Source: Incurvaria masculella
Taxonomy: Eukaryota; Arthropoda; Insecta; Lepidoptera; Incurvariidae
Reading direction: 5' to 3'
Length of the DNA: 64,000 nt
Assembly (NCBI GenBank): GCA_946894095.1
Contig: OX335641.1
Span: 3,676,501-3,740,500 of the forward strand
The translations under genes were made by a program, and so were the position numbers. The notes under the pieces were generated by a model, which was given only the letters and a program-made list of their open reading frames with translations, was not told the DNA's origin and searched no databases. Below, one piece after another: positions 63,690 to 64,000 of the stretch. How positions within the stretch are numbered: position 1 is the stretch's first letter; every line of letters starts with the position of its first letter.

Positions 63690-63996
63690 TTCCGTACCCA
63701 AAGGGTGCCAACGAAACCCCAATACTAAGCCTTTGCTGTCCGTCCATCCATCCGCCCGTCTGTCCCTCCGTCCGTCCGTCTGTTACAGGGCTGTATCTCA
63801 TTAACAATAATAGGTAAATAGTTTAAATTTTCACAGATTGTGTATATTTATGACCGCTATAACAACAAATAGCAAACATTTTGAAATATTAAAAATTAAA
63901 GGGGGAGCCCCCTTACGTGATTTTTTGGGTGAAATCATGTAAGATGGTACGGAACCCTTCGTGTACGAGTCCGACTCGCACTTGGCCAGTTTTTTG
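63690..63996 (+). repeat. 'TTCCGTACCC' repeat, copy 4, complete
   Basis: 'GGTTCCGTACCCAAAGGGTG' to 'GAGTCCGACTCGCACTTGGC' then 'CAGTTTTTT'. It has a variable run of GTCC/CATCC units near 63738-63780. The minus-strand 87-codon frame over it is an artefact. Confidence 0.8.
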
Positions 63997-64000
63997 GTTA

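Noticed and set aside
1..64000. CRISPR arrays, bacterial operons, rRNA operon, riboswitches
   Set aside because: No regular short repeats with spacers, no clustered prokaryotic genes, and the only rRNA similarity is the 5S part of SINEs.

Overview
The window looks like nuclear DNA of a moth or butterfly. It is AT-rich, holds almost no host genes, and carries a dense, nested load of repeats of the kind found in Lepidoptera: D,D34D mariner, non-LTR retrotransposon fragments, SINEs with tRNA-like or 5S-like heads, miniature inverted-repeat elements with TTAA duplications, and a short TTAGG telomeric-type array. No bacterial operon, rRNA operon or CRISPR array is visible. The species and chromosome cannot be fixed from sequence alone; a gene-poor heterochromatic or W-linked segment is only a guess.

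Host-like coding content is limited to the two ends. At the left, an uninterrupted GC-rich reading frame on the minus strand (about 532-1407) encodes a 291-residue seven-helix protein with GPCR-like topology. At the right, two exons (59119-59331 and 59802-59984) with clean splice sites encode a small Myb/SANT-like (zeste/Harbinger-associated type) DNA-binding protein. A short minus-strand frame beside it may be the start of a Harbinger-type nuclease.

The rest is mobile DNA. There are two nearly identical mariner copies (6662-7774, internally deleted; 61108-62392, intact frame with D153, D245 and D280) and one old mariner fossil (2850-3567). Reverse-transcriptase relics include a CR1/Jockey-like element (16456-17700), a 5'-truncated RTE-like element (31465-32331) with a second tail at 36258-36445, a Jockey-like relic (52997-53360) and a small fragment (4764-4930). 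At least 14 copies or pieces share one SINE body; some have a tRNA-type head and others a head containing 5S rRNA sequence.

Several inverted-repeat families recur: TTAA-flanked families at 1694, 23446, 26582 and 49752, at 6119 and 36646, and at 60601; a long-TIR family at 1576 and 40024; an ATTGGCG family at 20172, 28880, 29372 and 45501; a small CGCTAAT family at 9376, 10979 and 56869; and Tourist-like families with TAA or TTA duplications at 29690, 38858 and 58515. Three unrelated families occur here as large head-to-head palindromes (38656-39272, 45501-46168, 49752-50817).

The most unusual object is a repeat (46226-46492, diverged copy near 35060-35195, arm-only piece at 55468-55560) whose centre is a 73-nt cloverleaf-like sequence with the D-arm of a bacterial or plastid tRNA-Leu rather than a eukaryotic nuclear one.
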